NCBI RefSeq assembly: GCF_003462685.1 | Contig: NZ_QRVE01000029.1 | Coordinates: 342 to 7,870 of the forward strand | Direction of reading: 5' to 3' | DNA from: Collinsella sp. AF23-4AC | GTDB taxonomy: Bacteria; Actinomycetota; Coriobacteriia; Coriobacteriales; Coriobacteriaceae | DNA length: 7,529 nucleotides | In this document: one piece after another, positions 1-6,202 of the stretch | Numbering within the stretch: position 1 is the stretch's first letter | Layout: every line of letters starts with the position of its first letter | The notes under the pieces: model-generated | The model's database searches: none | The model's input: the letters and a program-made list of their open reading frames with translations, nothing else | What the model was told of the DNA's origin: nothing | Position numbers and translations under genes: made by a program

Positions 1-30
1 GGTCTCAGCGCAACGCGTTGCGCTGAGTCC
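1..30. repeat. Near-perfect 30-bp palindrome
   Basis: Positions 4-27 form a perfect 24-bp palindrome with no spacer (CTCAGCGCAACG followed by its reverse complement). Positions 1-2 also pair with 29-30 across one T-T mismatch at 3/28. It may continue beyond the window edge. It could be a protein-binding site, a recombination or transfer site, or a structured part of the upstream reading frame. There is no T-tract after it, so it does not look like an intrinsic terminator. Confidence 0.7.
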
Positions 31-73
31 TGAGGCTGTTGCAATGAAAATGAGAATCAAGGAGGTGCAGTGA
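2..73 (+). CDS. C-terminal tail of an unidentified upstream gene (partial)
   Basis: This frame is open from the window edge to TGA at 71-73 and encodes 23 residues ending in MKMRIKEVQ. I do not recognise the protein. The support is contextual: an SD-like GGAGG at 61-65 lies inside its last codons, and its stop overlaps a GTG at 70-72 in a GTGA arrangement, typical of coupled genes in bacterial operons and mobile elements. It sits directly upstream of the tet promoter, so it may belong to the element that carried the resistance gene. The alternative is a chance open frame, since 24 codons is too short to be convincing. Confidence 0.3.
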   Translation, partial: VSAQRVALSPEAVAMKMRIKEVQ

Positions 74-177
74 CAGAAAAAATTTATCTTAACAGGGTTG
101 CTTTTGGGAATTTGATATGCTATACTATAAAAATCCAAGCAAAGGAGTTTATCAATATGCGGCAAGGTATTCTATAA
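70..177 (+). CDS. Possible 35-residue ORF overlapping the tet promoter
   Basis: A GTG at 70-72, preceded by GGAGG at 61-65 and overlapping the stop of the frame upstream, opens a frame of 35 codons ending at TAA 175-177. It begins MTEKIYLNRV and ends NMRQGIL. The start signals are reasonable, but the frame runs through the tet promoter (98-126) and the 5' part of the tet leader, and I recognise no family. It may be the truncated beginning of a mobile-element gene. Its last six codons coincide with the short leader ORF at 157-177. Confidence 0.25.
   Translation: MTEKIYLNRVAFGNLICYTIKIQAKEFINMRQGIL
98..126 (+). promoter_or_regulatory. Strong sigma-70-type promoter of the tet gene
   Basis: The -35 box is TTGCTT at 98-103 and the -10 box is TATACT at 121-126, with a 17-bp spacer and a TGC extended -10 at 118-120. 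Transcription should start near 133, giving a leader of about 265 nt before the tet start codon. In its present position it is the best promoter visible upstream of the chimeric gene and both ABC genes; none of similar quality was seen between 400 and 630. Confidence 0.8.
157..177 (+). CDS. Putative tet leader peptide MRQGIL
   Basis: An ATG at 157-159 is preceded by AAAGGAG at 141-147 (9-nt spacing) and opens a six-codon frame, MRQGIL, ending at TAA 175-177. It lies just downstream of the predicted transcription start. Ribosomal-protection tet genes such as tet(M) are known to have a translated short leader ORF followed by terminator-type hairpins that regulate read-through. The position and strong SD here suit that role. 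The assignment is by arrangement, not by recognised sequence. Confidence 0.45.
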   Translation: MRQGIL

Positions 178-285
178 TAAAATTTGATAATGGGAACAAA
201 GACAAACGTCCTCAAGGAGAGGGCTTGGTTTTTGTACCCAATTTAAGAATACTTTTGCCTTTTCATTTCATATCGTGATAGACAA

Positions 286-379
286 CGGCCAGCCTTGGCC
301 GCAGTTTTCATGTGTGTCCTACCTATCATCCCCAGCGGTAAAAGTATTTGTCGCTGGGGATTTTTGCGCCCTTCTGGGC
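286..379 (+). promoter_or_regulatory. tet leader with attenuator hairpin
   Basis: Three stem-loops precede the tet start. CGGCCA at 286-291 pairs with TGGCCG at 296-301. ATCCCCAGCG at 328-337 pairs with CGCTGGGGAT at 352-361 and is followed by TTTTT at 361-365, an intrinsic-terminator shape. GCCC at 368-371 pairs with GGGC at 376-379, just before the SD. Such leaders of ribosomal-protection tet genes act by transcription attenuation, with read-through rising when drug-affected ribosomes alter leader folding. Whether this one still works is inference, but nothing in it appears damaged. Confidence 0.7.
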
Positions 380-399
380 CTTGTATGGAGGACAATCAT

Positions 400-642
400 A
401 TGAAAATCATCAATATTGGCATTCTTGCTCATGTAGACGCAGGTAAGACGACCTTGACGGAGAGCCTGTTATATACCAGCGGAGCAATCGAGGCGCTCGA
501 GCCGTGGGAACAGCGCGAGATCATGCGCTTGGTCGGTAAGTTCTCCCATGTTCTTAACGAAGAGTGCGAGGCATTTAAACGGCAAGTGGCCGCCGAGAAC
601 GAGGCTGACGATAAGGGAGAAGGGGAGACATGCGACTCTTAA
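400..642 (+). pseudogene. Chimeric ORF: tet ribosomal-protection N-terminus fused to MarR-type C-terminus
   Basis: The frame starts at ATG 400 behind GGAGGA (387-392, 7-nt spacing) and encodes 80 residues. Residues 1-30 match the start of Tet(W)/Tet(O)/Tet(32)-type ribosomal-protection GTPases, including the P-loop AHVDAGKTT at 10-18. Thirty codons do not settle the allele; YTSG at 25-28 recalls Tet(O)/Tet(32) more than Tet(W). These proteins are usually about 640 residues and release tetracycline from the ribosome; here switch regions and domains II-V are absent, so resistance activity is lost. From residue 31 the sequence changes to an amphipathic, charged segment resembling a MarR regulator's last helices. 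The frame is uninterrupted across the junction and its stop overlaps the next gene by 13 bp. It could be a real recombination product, possibly translated, or an assembly misjoin. Confidence 0.75.
490..642 (+). pseudogene. C-terminal remnant of a MarR-family repressor
   Basis: About 50 codons (chimera residues 31-80) begin [16 protein letters not shown], continue [13 protein letters not shown], and end in an acidic tail. The spacing of leucines, isoleucine and valine resembles the dimerisation helix that closes MarR-type regulators after their winged helix-turn-helix. The context fits: marR genes often lead, with overlapping ends, into pairs of ABC exporter genes that they repress. The stop at 640-642 overlaps the ABC gene start at 630. 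The winged-helix domain is missing, so the remnant should not bind DNA. Base composition matches the downstream genes and not the tet segment. The family call rests on helix pattern and context only. Confidence 0.6.
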
Positions 643-2366
643 TGAGATTTATGAGGCCGTATCGCGGGCTGATTGCGGTGACGCTGTTTGTACTGCTGAT
701 AGATAACGTCGGCACGCTGCTGGTGCCTACAATGTTGGCGAATATGGTCAATACTGGTATCACGACGGGTGATATCGACTACATCTTGCGCAACGGCGTG
801 TATATGCTCATCGCGACCGGCATGGCCAGTGGCGGCGCGGTGCTGGGCTGCTATCTTTCGGCCCGTCTGGCGGCCAATGTGGCCTGCGACATTCGCAACG
901 CCATCTACGATAAGTCGCTCGAGCTGTCCGCCAGCGACTTTGAGCGCTTTGGTACGGGTTCGATGATCACGCGCTCGCTCAACGACATCAACGTGATCCA
1001 GCAAGCGATCCTGCAGACGATTCAGCTGGTGTTACCGGTACCGTTCTTGGCCGTGGCGGGCATCATCTTTGCCTGGTTTATCGATCCTGCCATGGGCACG
1101 CTGCTGGGCGTGGTCGTTGCGATCTTGCTGGTGGCGGCGGTCTTTACCGTTGCCAACGCCGCGCCGATCTTTATGCGCCTGCAGAGCTTTATCGACCGCA
1201 TGAACGTGGTGCTGCGCGAGAACATCGTGGGCGTGCGCGTCATCCGCGCATTTAACAAGGAGCGCCACGAGGAGCAGCGCCTGGACGAGGTGTTTAGCGA
1301 TTACGCAGCCAATGCCATCAAGGTCAACCACCTGTTTGTGGGTCTCGACAGCTCCAGCTTCTTTTTGATGAATATCCTCGAGGTGGCGGTGCTGTGGGTG
1401 GGCGGCAACCGCGTGGGCGTCCATGCCATGCAAATCGGCAGCATCTCGGCCGTGTTGGAGTACGCGATCCTGATCCTGTTCTTTGTGATGATGGCGCAGG
1501 TGGTGGTGCTGACGCTTCCGCGCGCCGCGGCGTGCCTCAACCGTGCGCAGCAGGTGCTCGAAATCGAGCCGAGCATCGTGGACGGCAAGGCTACGCTGGG
1601 CGACGGGGCGCCCGAGTCCGCAGATGGAGCCGACGCGGTGGCCGTGTTCGACCATATGTCATTCCGTTTTGACGATGCCGACGAGGACACCCTGTGCAAC
1701 CTGAGTTTTGCCTGCCGCCGTGGACAGACGACCGCGATCGTGGGCTCGACGGGCTCGGGCAAGTCAACGGTGGCCAAGCTCTTGCTTCGCTTCCACGATG
1801 CCACGAAGGGCACCATTCGCCTAAACGGCGTCGATCTGCGCGACCTTTCGCAAGACGATATCCGCGGGCGTATCGCCTATGTGCCGCAGAAGGCATGGCT
1901 GTTCTCGGGTACGGTGGCGAGCAACCTGCGCTTTGGCAACGAGGGCGCGACCGAGGCTGACATGCTCCATGCGCTGGAGGTTGCCCAGAGCACCTTTGTG
2001 CTCGACCAGCCCCAGGGGCTCGATACGCCGGTGGCCCAGGGCGGCACGAACTTCTCGGGTGGTCAGCGCCAGCGCCTGGCGATTGCCCGCGCACTCATGA
2101 AGCACGCCGACCTGTATATCTTCGACGATAGCTTTTCGGCCCTGGACTTTAAGACCGATGCGGCACTGCGCCATGCGCTACAGGACGAGACGCGCGATGC
2201 CGCGGTGCTCATCATCGCCCAGCGCATCTCGACTATTTTGCATGCCGATCAGATTGTGGTGCTCAAGGACGGTGAGGTCGTGGGCCTGGGCACGCACGAC
2301 GAGCTCATGAAAACCTGTGAGGTGTACCGCGCTATCGCGGAATCGCAGATGAAGGGAGGTGAGTAG
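630..2366 (+). CDS. ABC exporter half-transporter, degenerate-site subunit
   Basis: This 578-residue protein is a fused membrane-plus-ATPase half-transporter of the multidrug exporter type (BmrC/LmrC/TM287-like). Six membrane segments lie roughly between residues 13 and 296. The ATPase domain follows: Walker [10 protein letters not shown] at 372-380, Q-loop Q420, signature FSGGQ at 475-479, Walker B LYIFDD at 495-500. Aspartate D500 replaces the catalytic glutamate, and Q531 stands where the switch histidine is expected (AQRIST). Both changes are typical of the noncanonical subunit of heterodimeric exporters. The start at ATG 630 has AAGGGAG at 613-619 and gives the usual short lead into the first helix ([12 protein letters not shown]); ATG 642 is an alternative forming TAATG with the preceding stop. 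The partner gene begins one base after its stop. The substrate cannot be told; drugs, peptides or lipids are possible. Confidence 0.93.
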   Translation: MRLLMRFMRPYRGLIAVTLFVLLIDNVGTLLVPTMLANMVNTGITTGDIDYILRNGVYMLIATGMASGGAVLGCYLSARLAANVACDIRNAIYDKSLELSASDFERFGTGSMITRSLNDINVIQQAILQTIQLVLPVPFLAVAGIIFAWFIDPAMGTLLGVVVAILLVAAVFTVANAAPIFMRLQSFIDRMNVVLRENIVGVRVIRAFNKERHEEQRLDEVFSDYAANAIKVNHLFVGLDSSSFFLMNILEVAVLWVGGNRVGVHAMQIGSISAVLEYAILILFFVMMAQVVVLTLPRAAACLNRAQQVLEIEPSIVDGKATLGDGAPESADGADAVAVFDHMSFRFDDADEDTLCNLSFACRRGQTTAIVGSTGSGKSTVAKLLLRFHDATKGTIRLNGVDLRDLSQDDIRGRIAYVPQKAWLFSGTVASNLRFGNEGATEADMLHALEVAQSTFVLDQPQGLDTPVAQGGTNFSGGQRQRLAIARALMKHADLYIFDDSFSALDFKTDAALRHALQDETRDAAVLIIAQRISTILHADQIVVLKDGEVVGLGTHDELMKTCEVYRAIAESQMKGGE

Positions 2367-2367
2367 C

Positions 2368-4371
2368 ATGACCGAGGAGCTCAAGAAGTGGAGCATCGCC
2401 GATGACGCCGCGGCTGCAGAAACAGTCGAGGAGACGGGCGCCACGTCCGACCTGGAGGAAGACGCCAAGGCAGCGGCGGAGCGCGAGGCTCGCCGCCAGG
2501 CACTCTACGAGGAAAACGAGCGCGCCGAGGACGAGCGCGCCCGCGCCGAGGCGGAGCGCATGCGCGACGTTGACGACGAGGACGAGGACGAGACGCCCCG
2601 CGACACCTGGGCGACGGTGCGCCGCCTGTGGAGCGAGGCCGCCGGCGACCATTGGCGCTTCTATATCGTGTTCGCGAGTATCGTGTTCTATGCCATCTTT
2701 AACACCGCGGCGCCGGCTTACAGCGCCCGCGTGATCGATGAGCTGTGGGGGCACATGAAGCTGGCGTTTGCCAACAACACCACCTTCAGCATTACCTGGG
2801 AGAACTGCGGCAGGACCATCTTTGTCTACTTTATGATCTGGACCGCCGCTGCCTCGTTCTACGCACTCCAGAGCTTTTTGATGTCGAGCGTTGCCGAGCG
2901 CCTCAACCTGCGCCTGCGCAACCGCATCGCACAAAAGCTCAACCGTCTGCCGCTTGCCTACTTTGACGCGCATCGTCCCGGCGAGGTCGTCAGCCGTGCG
3001 ACCAACGACTTGGACAAGATGTCCGAGAGCATGCAACGCGGCCTGCTGCAGCTTCTGGTGTCGATCGGTACCGTGGTGGGCGCCGTGAGCGTGATGTTCG
3101 TGTTTAGCGTGCCGCTCACGCTCGTCTTTTTGTTCTTTACGGCGCTTTCGCTGCTGGTGACGAAGGTCGTGTCGCGCCGCACGCATGATGTGACGGGCGA
3201 GCGCCAGGAGTGGGTGTCCAAGATTACGAGCGCGGTCGAGGAGGGCTACTCGGGCCGTCTGGTGATCCGTGCGTTTAACCGCGAGCGCAAGAGCTCTGCC
3301 GAGGTGCACGAGGCTTCGAAGGAGCTGGCGCGCGTGAGCACCAAGGCCGACTTTATGATTAACGCCGTCGGCCCCGCGGTGCGCTTTATCGGCCGTTTGG
3401 CGCAGATCGTGATCGCGCTGGTGGGCTGCAGCATGCTGGTTGCCGGGCATATGACCGTCGGCGTGTTCCAGGCGTTCTTCCAGTTTATCTCCGAGGCGTC
3501 CGAGCCCATGACTGAGCTGTCGTTTACCTTTAACTCGCTGCAGAGTGCGCTGGCGAGCGCCGAGCGCGTGTTCGACCTGCTCGACGAGCCCGAGATGGAG
3601 GCCGATCCGCAGCCGGGCGAGGCTGCCAAGCTGCCGGGCAAAGTGGAAGGCCGTGTCGCTTTTGAGCATGTGCGCTTTGGCTATTCGCCCGACAAGCCGC
3701 TTATGCGAGACGTGTCGTTTACCGCCGAGCCGGGTCAGAAGATCGCCGTGGTGGGAACCACGGGCGCGGGTAAGACCACGCTCATCAACCTGCTCATGCG
3801 CTTTTACGAGATCGACGGCGGCCGCATTACCCTCGACGGCGTGGACACGAGCCGCATGGACCGCGGCGAGCTACGCCAGCAGTTTGGCATGGTGTTGCAG
3901 GACGCTTGGCTATTTGATGGCACCATTGCCGAGAACATCGCCTACGGCTGTCCCGAGGCGACGCGCGAGGAGATTGTCGCGGCCGCACGTGCCGCACGGG
4001 TCGACTTCTTTGTGCGCACTATGCCGCAGGGCTACGACACGCGTGTGGCTAACGATGCCGAGAGCATCAGCCAGGGCCAACGTCAGCTGCTGACCATCGC
4101 GCGCGTGCTGCTCAACAACCCGGCGATCCTCATCCTGGACGAGGCGACGTCGAGCGTGGACACGCGCACCGAGCTCGCCATCGGCCGTGCTATGGATGCG
4201 CTCATGCGCGGGCGCACGAGCTTTGTGATCGCGCACCGTCTGTCGACGATCGTCGATGCCGACCTCATCCTGGTCATGGATCACGGCAATATCATCGAGC
4301 AGGGTACGCACAAGGAGCTGCTGGCTGCCGAGGGCGCTTATGCCGACCTCTACCTAAGCCAGTTCGCATAA
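2368..4371 (+). CDS. ABC exporter half-transporter, catalytic-site subunit
   Basis: This 667-residue protein is the partner of the preceding gene. The start at ATG 2368 is preferred because GGAGGTGA at 2355-2362 lies 5 nt upstream; a GTG at 2359 would add three residues but overlaps that SD. Residues 1-75 are a charged, Ala/Glu/Arg/Asp-rich extension, probably cytoplasmic and helical. Six membrane segments fall roughly at 98-382. The ATPase domain has Walker A GTTGAGKTT at 463-471, Q-loop Q511, Walker B ILILDE at 587-592 with catalytic E592, D-loop SSVD, and switch histidine H623. Its signature is ISQGQ at 567-571, with Gln in place of the first Gly. In heterodimers this weakened signature pairs with the degenerate Walker site of the other subunit, leaving one active ATP site built from this protein's Walker motifs. 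The operon ends here, followed by a terminator. Confidence 0.93.
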   Translation: MTEELKKWSIADDAAAAETVEETGATSDLEEDAKAAAEREARRQALYEENERAEDERARAEAERMRDVDDEDEDETPRDTWATVRRLWSEAAGDHWRFYIVFASIVFYAIFNTAAPAYSARVIDELWGHMKLAFANNTTFSITWENCGRTIFVYFMIWTAAASFYALQSFLMSSVAERLNLRLRNRIAQKLNRLPLAYFDAHRPGEVVSRATNDLDKMSESMQRGLLQLLVSIGTVVGAVSVMFVFSVPLTLVFLFFTALSLLVTKVVSRRTHDVTGERQEWVSKITSAVEEGYSGRLVIRAFNRERKSSAEVHEASKELARVSTKADFMINAVGPAVRFIGRLAQIVIALVGCSMLVAGHMTVGVFQAFFQFISEASEPMTELSFTFNSLQSALASAERVFDLLDEPEMEADPQPGEAAKLPGKVEGRVAFEHVRFGYSPDKPLMRDVSFTAEPGQKIAVVGTTGAGKTTLINLLMRFYEIDGGRITLDGVDTSRMDRGELRQQFGMVLQDAWLFDGTIAENIAYGCPEATREEIVAAARAARVDFFVRTMPQGYDTRVANDAESISQGQRQLLTIARVLLNNPAILILDEATSSVDTRTELAIGRAMDALMRGRTSFVIAHRLSTIVDADLILVMDHGNIIEQGTHKELLAAEGAYADLYLSQFA

Positions 4372-4414
4372 GGTGACAAAGGGTCAGTCCCGCATGTCAC
4401 ATCGAAAAGAAGGC

Positions 4415-4450
4415 GCGCCGGGAGCGGATTCCCCGGCGCTCCTTTCGTGT
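4415..4450. terminator. Bidirectional terminator between the ABC operon and cysE
   Basis: GCGCCGGG at 4415-4422 pairs with CCCGGCGC at 4432-4439 around a 9-nt loop. On the plus strand it is followed by a short pyrimidine-rich TCCTTTCG. On the minus strand the same stem is followed by CTTCTTTTCG. It lies in the 111-bp gap between the convergent stop codons at 4371 and 4483, so it can serve both genes. T-tracts are modest in both directions. Confidence 0.7.
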
Positions 4451-4482
4451 TGGCGTTCAGGCTGTGGCGGTTGCCCGCGGCC

Positions 4483-5187
4483 CTAGCGCTCGTCCACGAA
4501 CTTGGCGACGAGGGCCTTGAGCTCGGCCACCTCTTGCTCGAGTTCCTTGACGCGACGGGCGTTTTCGGTGATGCCCTGACGGTTGAGGGCGCTCTGCTCG
4601 GCGGCATCGTCGGGCATGTACTCGCGATGCTGCTTGGCGTCGAAGCTCTCCTCGAACACGCGGCAGCCATTGCGCTTGATGATGCGCCCGGGCACGCCCA
4701 CGACGGTGCAGTTGTCGGGCACGTCCTTGACGACGACCGAGTTGCCGCCGATCTTGACGTTGTTGCCGATGTGGATGTTGCCAAGCACCTTGGCGCCCGT
4801 GCCCACGGTGACATTATTGCCCAGGGTGGGGTGGCGTTTGCCGGTCTCGTTGCCGGTGCCGCCAAGCGTGACGCCCTGGTAGAGCACGCAGTTGTCGCCC
4901 ACGATGGTAGTCTCGCCGATGACGACGCCCATGGCGTGGTCGATAAAGAAGTGCTTGCCGATCTGCGCGGCGGGATGAATCTCGACGCCGGTGATATGGC
5001 GGGTTAACTGCGAGAGCACGCGGGCAAGCGATCGATGGCCGTGTTCCCACAGCCAGTGCTCGGGCACATGATTCCACTTGGCGTGCAGGCCGGGGTAGGA
5101 CAGGAAGATGACCAGGCTATTTTGCGCGGCAGGGTCCTGCGCCTGGACGGTCTTGATGTCCTCGCGAATGGTGTTGATAAAGCTCAC
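4483..5187 (-). CDS. cysE: Serine O-acetyltransferase
   Basis: CysE transfers acetyl from acetyl-CoA to serine, forming O-acetylserine for cysteine synthesis in the cytosol. The 234-residue protein has a short helical N-terminus ([11 protein letters not shown], then DPAA) and a left-handed beta-helix of hexapeptide repeats from about residue 68 to 170. Conserved SAT motifs include EIHP at 69-72, [13 protein letters not shown] at 81-93 with catalytic His84, and QGVTLGGTG at 104-112. The tail (about 212-230) has leucine spacing suggesting a coiled coil. I chose GTG at 5187-5185 because AAGGGAGG (5195-5202) lies 7 nt upstream and the N-terminus then matches short Bacillus-type SATs; an ATG at 5262 would add 25 unrelated residues and cross the promoter. 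It is a single gene with no sulfhydrylase neighbour in the window, convergent with the ABC operon and divergent from dedA. Confidence 0.93.
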   Translation of the reverse strand: MSFINTIREDIKTVQAQDPAAQNSLVIFLSYPGLHAKWNHVPEHWLWEHGHRSLARVLSQLTRHITGVEIHPAAQIGKHFFIDHAMGVVIGETTIVGDNCVLYQGVTLGGTGNETGKRHPTLGNNVTVGTGAKVLGNIHIGNNVKIGGNSVVVKDVPDNCTVVGVPGRIIKRNGCRVFEESFDAKQHREYMPDDAAEQSALNRQGITENARRVKELEQEVAELKALVAKFVDER

Positions 5188-5216
5188 CGGCCGCCCTCCC
5201 TTAGCGCCGTGACAAT

Positions 5217-5244
5217 GCGATTCAATAAAGTATAGCGATTCGCT
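5217..5244 (-). promoter_or_regulatory. Probable cysE promoter with repeated GAATCGC motif
   Basis: On the minus strand TATACT (plus 5229-5234) is a good -10 box, placing the start near 5222 and giving a leader of about 35 nt. No good -35 lies 16-18 bp upstream; TTGCCC at 5262-5257 is 22 bp away. Two copies of GAATCGC (plus strand GCGATTC at 5217-5223 and 5235-5241) flank the -10 with an 18-bp period. The upstream copy sits in an 11-bp odd palindrome, AGCGATTCGCT, at 5234-5244. A weak -35 with repeats on either side of the -10 suggests a regulated promoter. Confidence 0.5.
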
Positions 5245-5331
5245 AGGGATTAGGAAGGGCAATCTTGCTTTGCTTTAGGCGACAGGTGTCAGTTATGCAA
5301 ACTTGCTGGTAATGGAGTCATGCTTTTGTGG

Positions 5332-5365
5332 GGTTGCGCACGAGGGGGCGCCGCAACCGTATACT
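5332..5365 (+). promoter_or_regulatory. Probable dedA promoter with inverted repeat
   Basis: TATACT at 5360-5365 is a convincing -10 box about 40 nt upstream of the dedA SD. No -35 stands at 17 bp; TTGCGC at 5334-5339 is 20 bp away. GGTTGCG at 5332-5338 and CGCAACC at 5352-5358 form a 7-bp inverted repeat over the -35 and spacer region, ending one base before the -10. This may be an operator, or a chance GC-rich repeat. Confidence 0.45.
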
Positions 5366-5411
5366 GGTCAACTTGGACGTATCCGCGCCCACAACTGAGA
5401 GGTTTTACTTC

Positions 5412-6059
5412 ATGGGTTTCATCAATTTTATCGCCGAGCTGCTTAAGGATCCGCGCACTGCGATCGCCAGCTGGATCGCCGCCGGCCCGCTCATGGCCTA
5501 CGGCTGCGTGTTCCTGATCATCTTTATCGAGACGGGCGTGGTGTTCTTCCCGTTCCTTCCCGGCGACTCGCTGCTGTTTGCCTCGGGCTTCTTTGCCCAT
5601 AACGGCGGCTTTAACATCGTGGCGCTTCTGGCCACCGCATGGGCCGCAGCCATCCTGGGCGATCAGTGCAACTTTATGATCGGTCACTTCTTTGGCCGCA
5701 AGATCATCGCCTCGGGCAAGGTAAAGGCCATGACGCCCGAGCGCATTAAAAAGTCCGAGGACTTCCTGGATAAGTGGGGCCATCTGGCCATCTTCCTGGG
5801 TCGCTTCTTCCCGTTTATCCGCACCTTTGTGCCCTTTATCGCCGGCATGGGCGGTATGCACTGGCGCAACTTTGTCATCTTTAACGTGCTGGGCGGTATT
5901 ACCTGGTCAACGGTCTTCACGCTGCTGGGCTACTTCTTTGGCGGCATCCCCTTTGTGCAGGAGCACTTTGAGTTGCTGATCGTGGGCATCGTCGCCGTGT
6001 CGATCATCCCGACCGTGGTCGGTTTGGTTAAGGCAAAGCTCGGTAAAAAGAACGCGTAG
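5412..6059 (+). CDS. DedA-family membrane protein
   Basis: DedA proteins are inner-membrane proteins. Some members recycle undecaprenyl phosphate or translocate phospholipids, and E. coli YqjA/YghB support proton-dependent drug and pH tolerance. The 215-residue product has the expected length. Residues E40, D52 (in FLPGDSLLF), R131 (FLGRFFP) and R137 (IRTFVP) align, offset by one, with the four charged residues E39, D51, R130 and R136 that I recall as essential in E. coli YqjA. Hydrophobic segments lie roughly at 25-46, 54-93, 125-150, 155-178 and 186-207, with a basic tail (KAKLGKKNA). The start at ATG 5412 follows GAGAGG (5397-5402, 9 nt); a TTG at 5328 would add 28 residues with no SD and cross the promoter. 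It is transcribed alone and has its own terminator. Which lipid it handles cannot be read from sequence. Confidence 0.9.
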   Translation: MGFINFIAELLKDPRTAIASWIAAGPLMAYGCVFLIIFIETGVVFFPFLPGDSLLFASGFFAHNGGFNIVALLATAWAAAILGDQCNFMIGHFFGRKIIASGKVKAMTPERIKKSEDFLDKWGHLAIFLGRFFPFIRTFVPFIAGMGGMHWRNFVIFNVLGGITWSTVFTLLGYFFGGIPFVQEHFELLIVGIVAVSIIPTVVGLVKAKLGKKNA

Positions 6060-6087
6060 TCCGAGCTTGTTTTCGGACGTTAATTCC

Positions 6088-6121
6088 AAGGCCCGTCATC
6101 GGATTCGATGGCGGGCCTTTT
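6088..6121 (+). terminator. Intrinsic terminator of dedA
   Basis: AAGGCCCG at 6088-6095 pairs with CGGGCCTT at 6112-6119. The inner arms CATCG (6097-6101) and CGATG (6106-6110) pair around a GATT loop, with one T-G wobble between them (6096/6111). T residues run through 6118-6121. A smaller 6-bp hairpin (6059-6064 with 6073-6078) overlaps the dedA stop codon upstream. Confidence 0.9.
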
Positions 6122-6189
6122 GTGTTGAAGGCAAATGAAAATACTTTACTTAGTTAAAGAAAAGCGTTTTATCCAAGGCGTGCGGGGAG

Positions 6190-6202
6190 TACAATCTCGT
6201 GC
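6190..6202 (+). promoter_or_regulatory. Probable ilvE promoter -10 region
   Basis: TACAAT at 6190-6195 is a good -10 box downstream of an AT-rich stretch (6130-6172). The -35 is poor; TTTTAT or TTTATC near 6167-6173 is the best available. Transcription would start at about 6202, immediately before an ATG at 6203. That geometry, with the -10 ending 7 nt upstream of a start codon, is the one seen for leaderless mRNAs in actinobacteria. Confidence 0.55.

Larger units (their letters stand above)
1..489. mobile_element. Remnant of a tetracycline-resistance-carrying element
   Basis: The stretch from the window edge to about codon 30 of the tet gene is much richer in A+T than the flanking chromosome, especially 74-280. 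It contains a gut-type tet promoter, leader and gene start. The right boundary is the chimera junction near 489. No transposase, integrase or terminal repeat is visible inside the window, so the element's type and left boundary cannot be given. Loss of everything after tet codon 30 suggests a deletion or recombination derivative and not an intact insertion. Confidence 0.6.

Noticed and set aside
295..399. TTG 295 as start of the tet chimera (35 extra residues)
   Set aside because: It would translate through the attenuator hairpin; ATG 400 has a strong SD and gives the family's known N-terminus.
2332..3669. Long 445-codon open frame on the minus strand
   Set aside because: It is antisense to the second ABC gene; its His/Arg/Ala/Leu-rich, motif-free translation is the usual shadow of GC-rich coding DNA.
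4447..5007. 186-codon plus-strand frame across cysE
   Set aside because: It is the shadow of cysE on the opposite strand; the cysE frame carries all hexapeptide motifs.
5281..5290. Small palindrome GACAGGTGTC upstream of dedA
   Set aside because: A 4-bp arm with a 2-bp centre is expected often by chance and is not aligned with the promoter.
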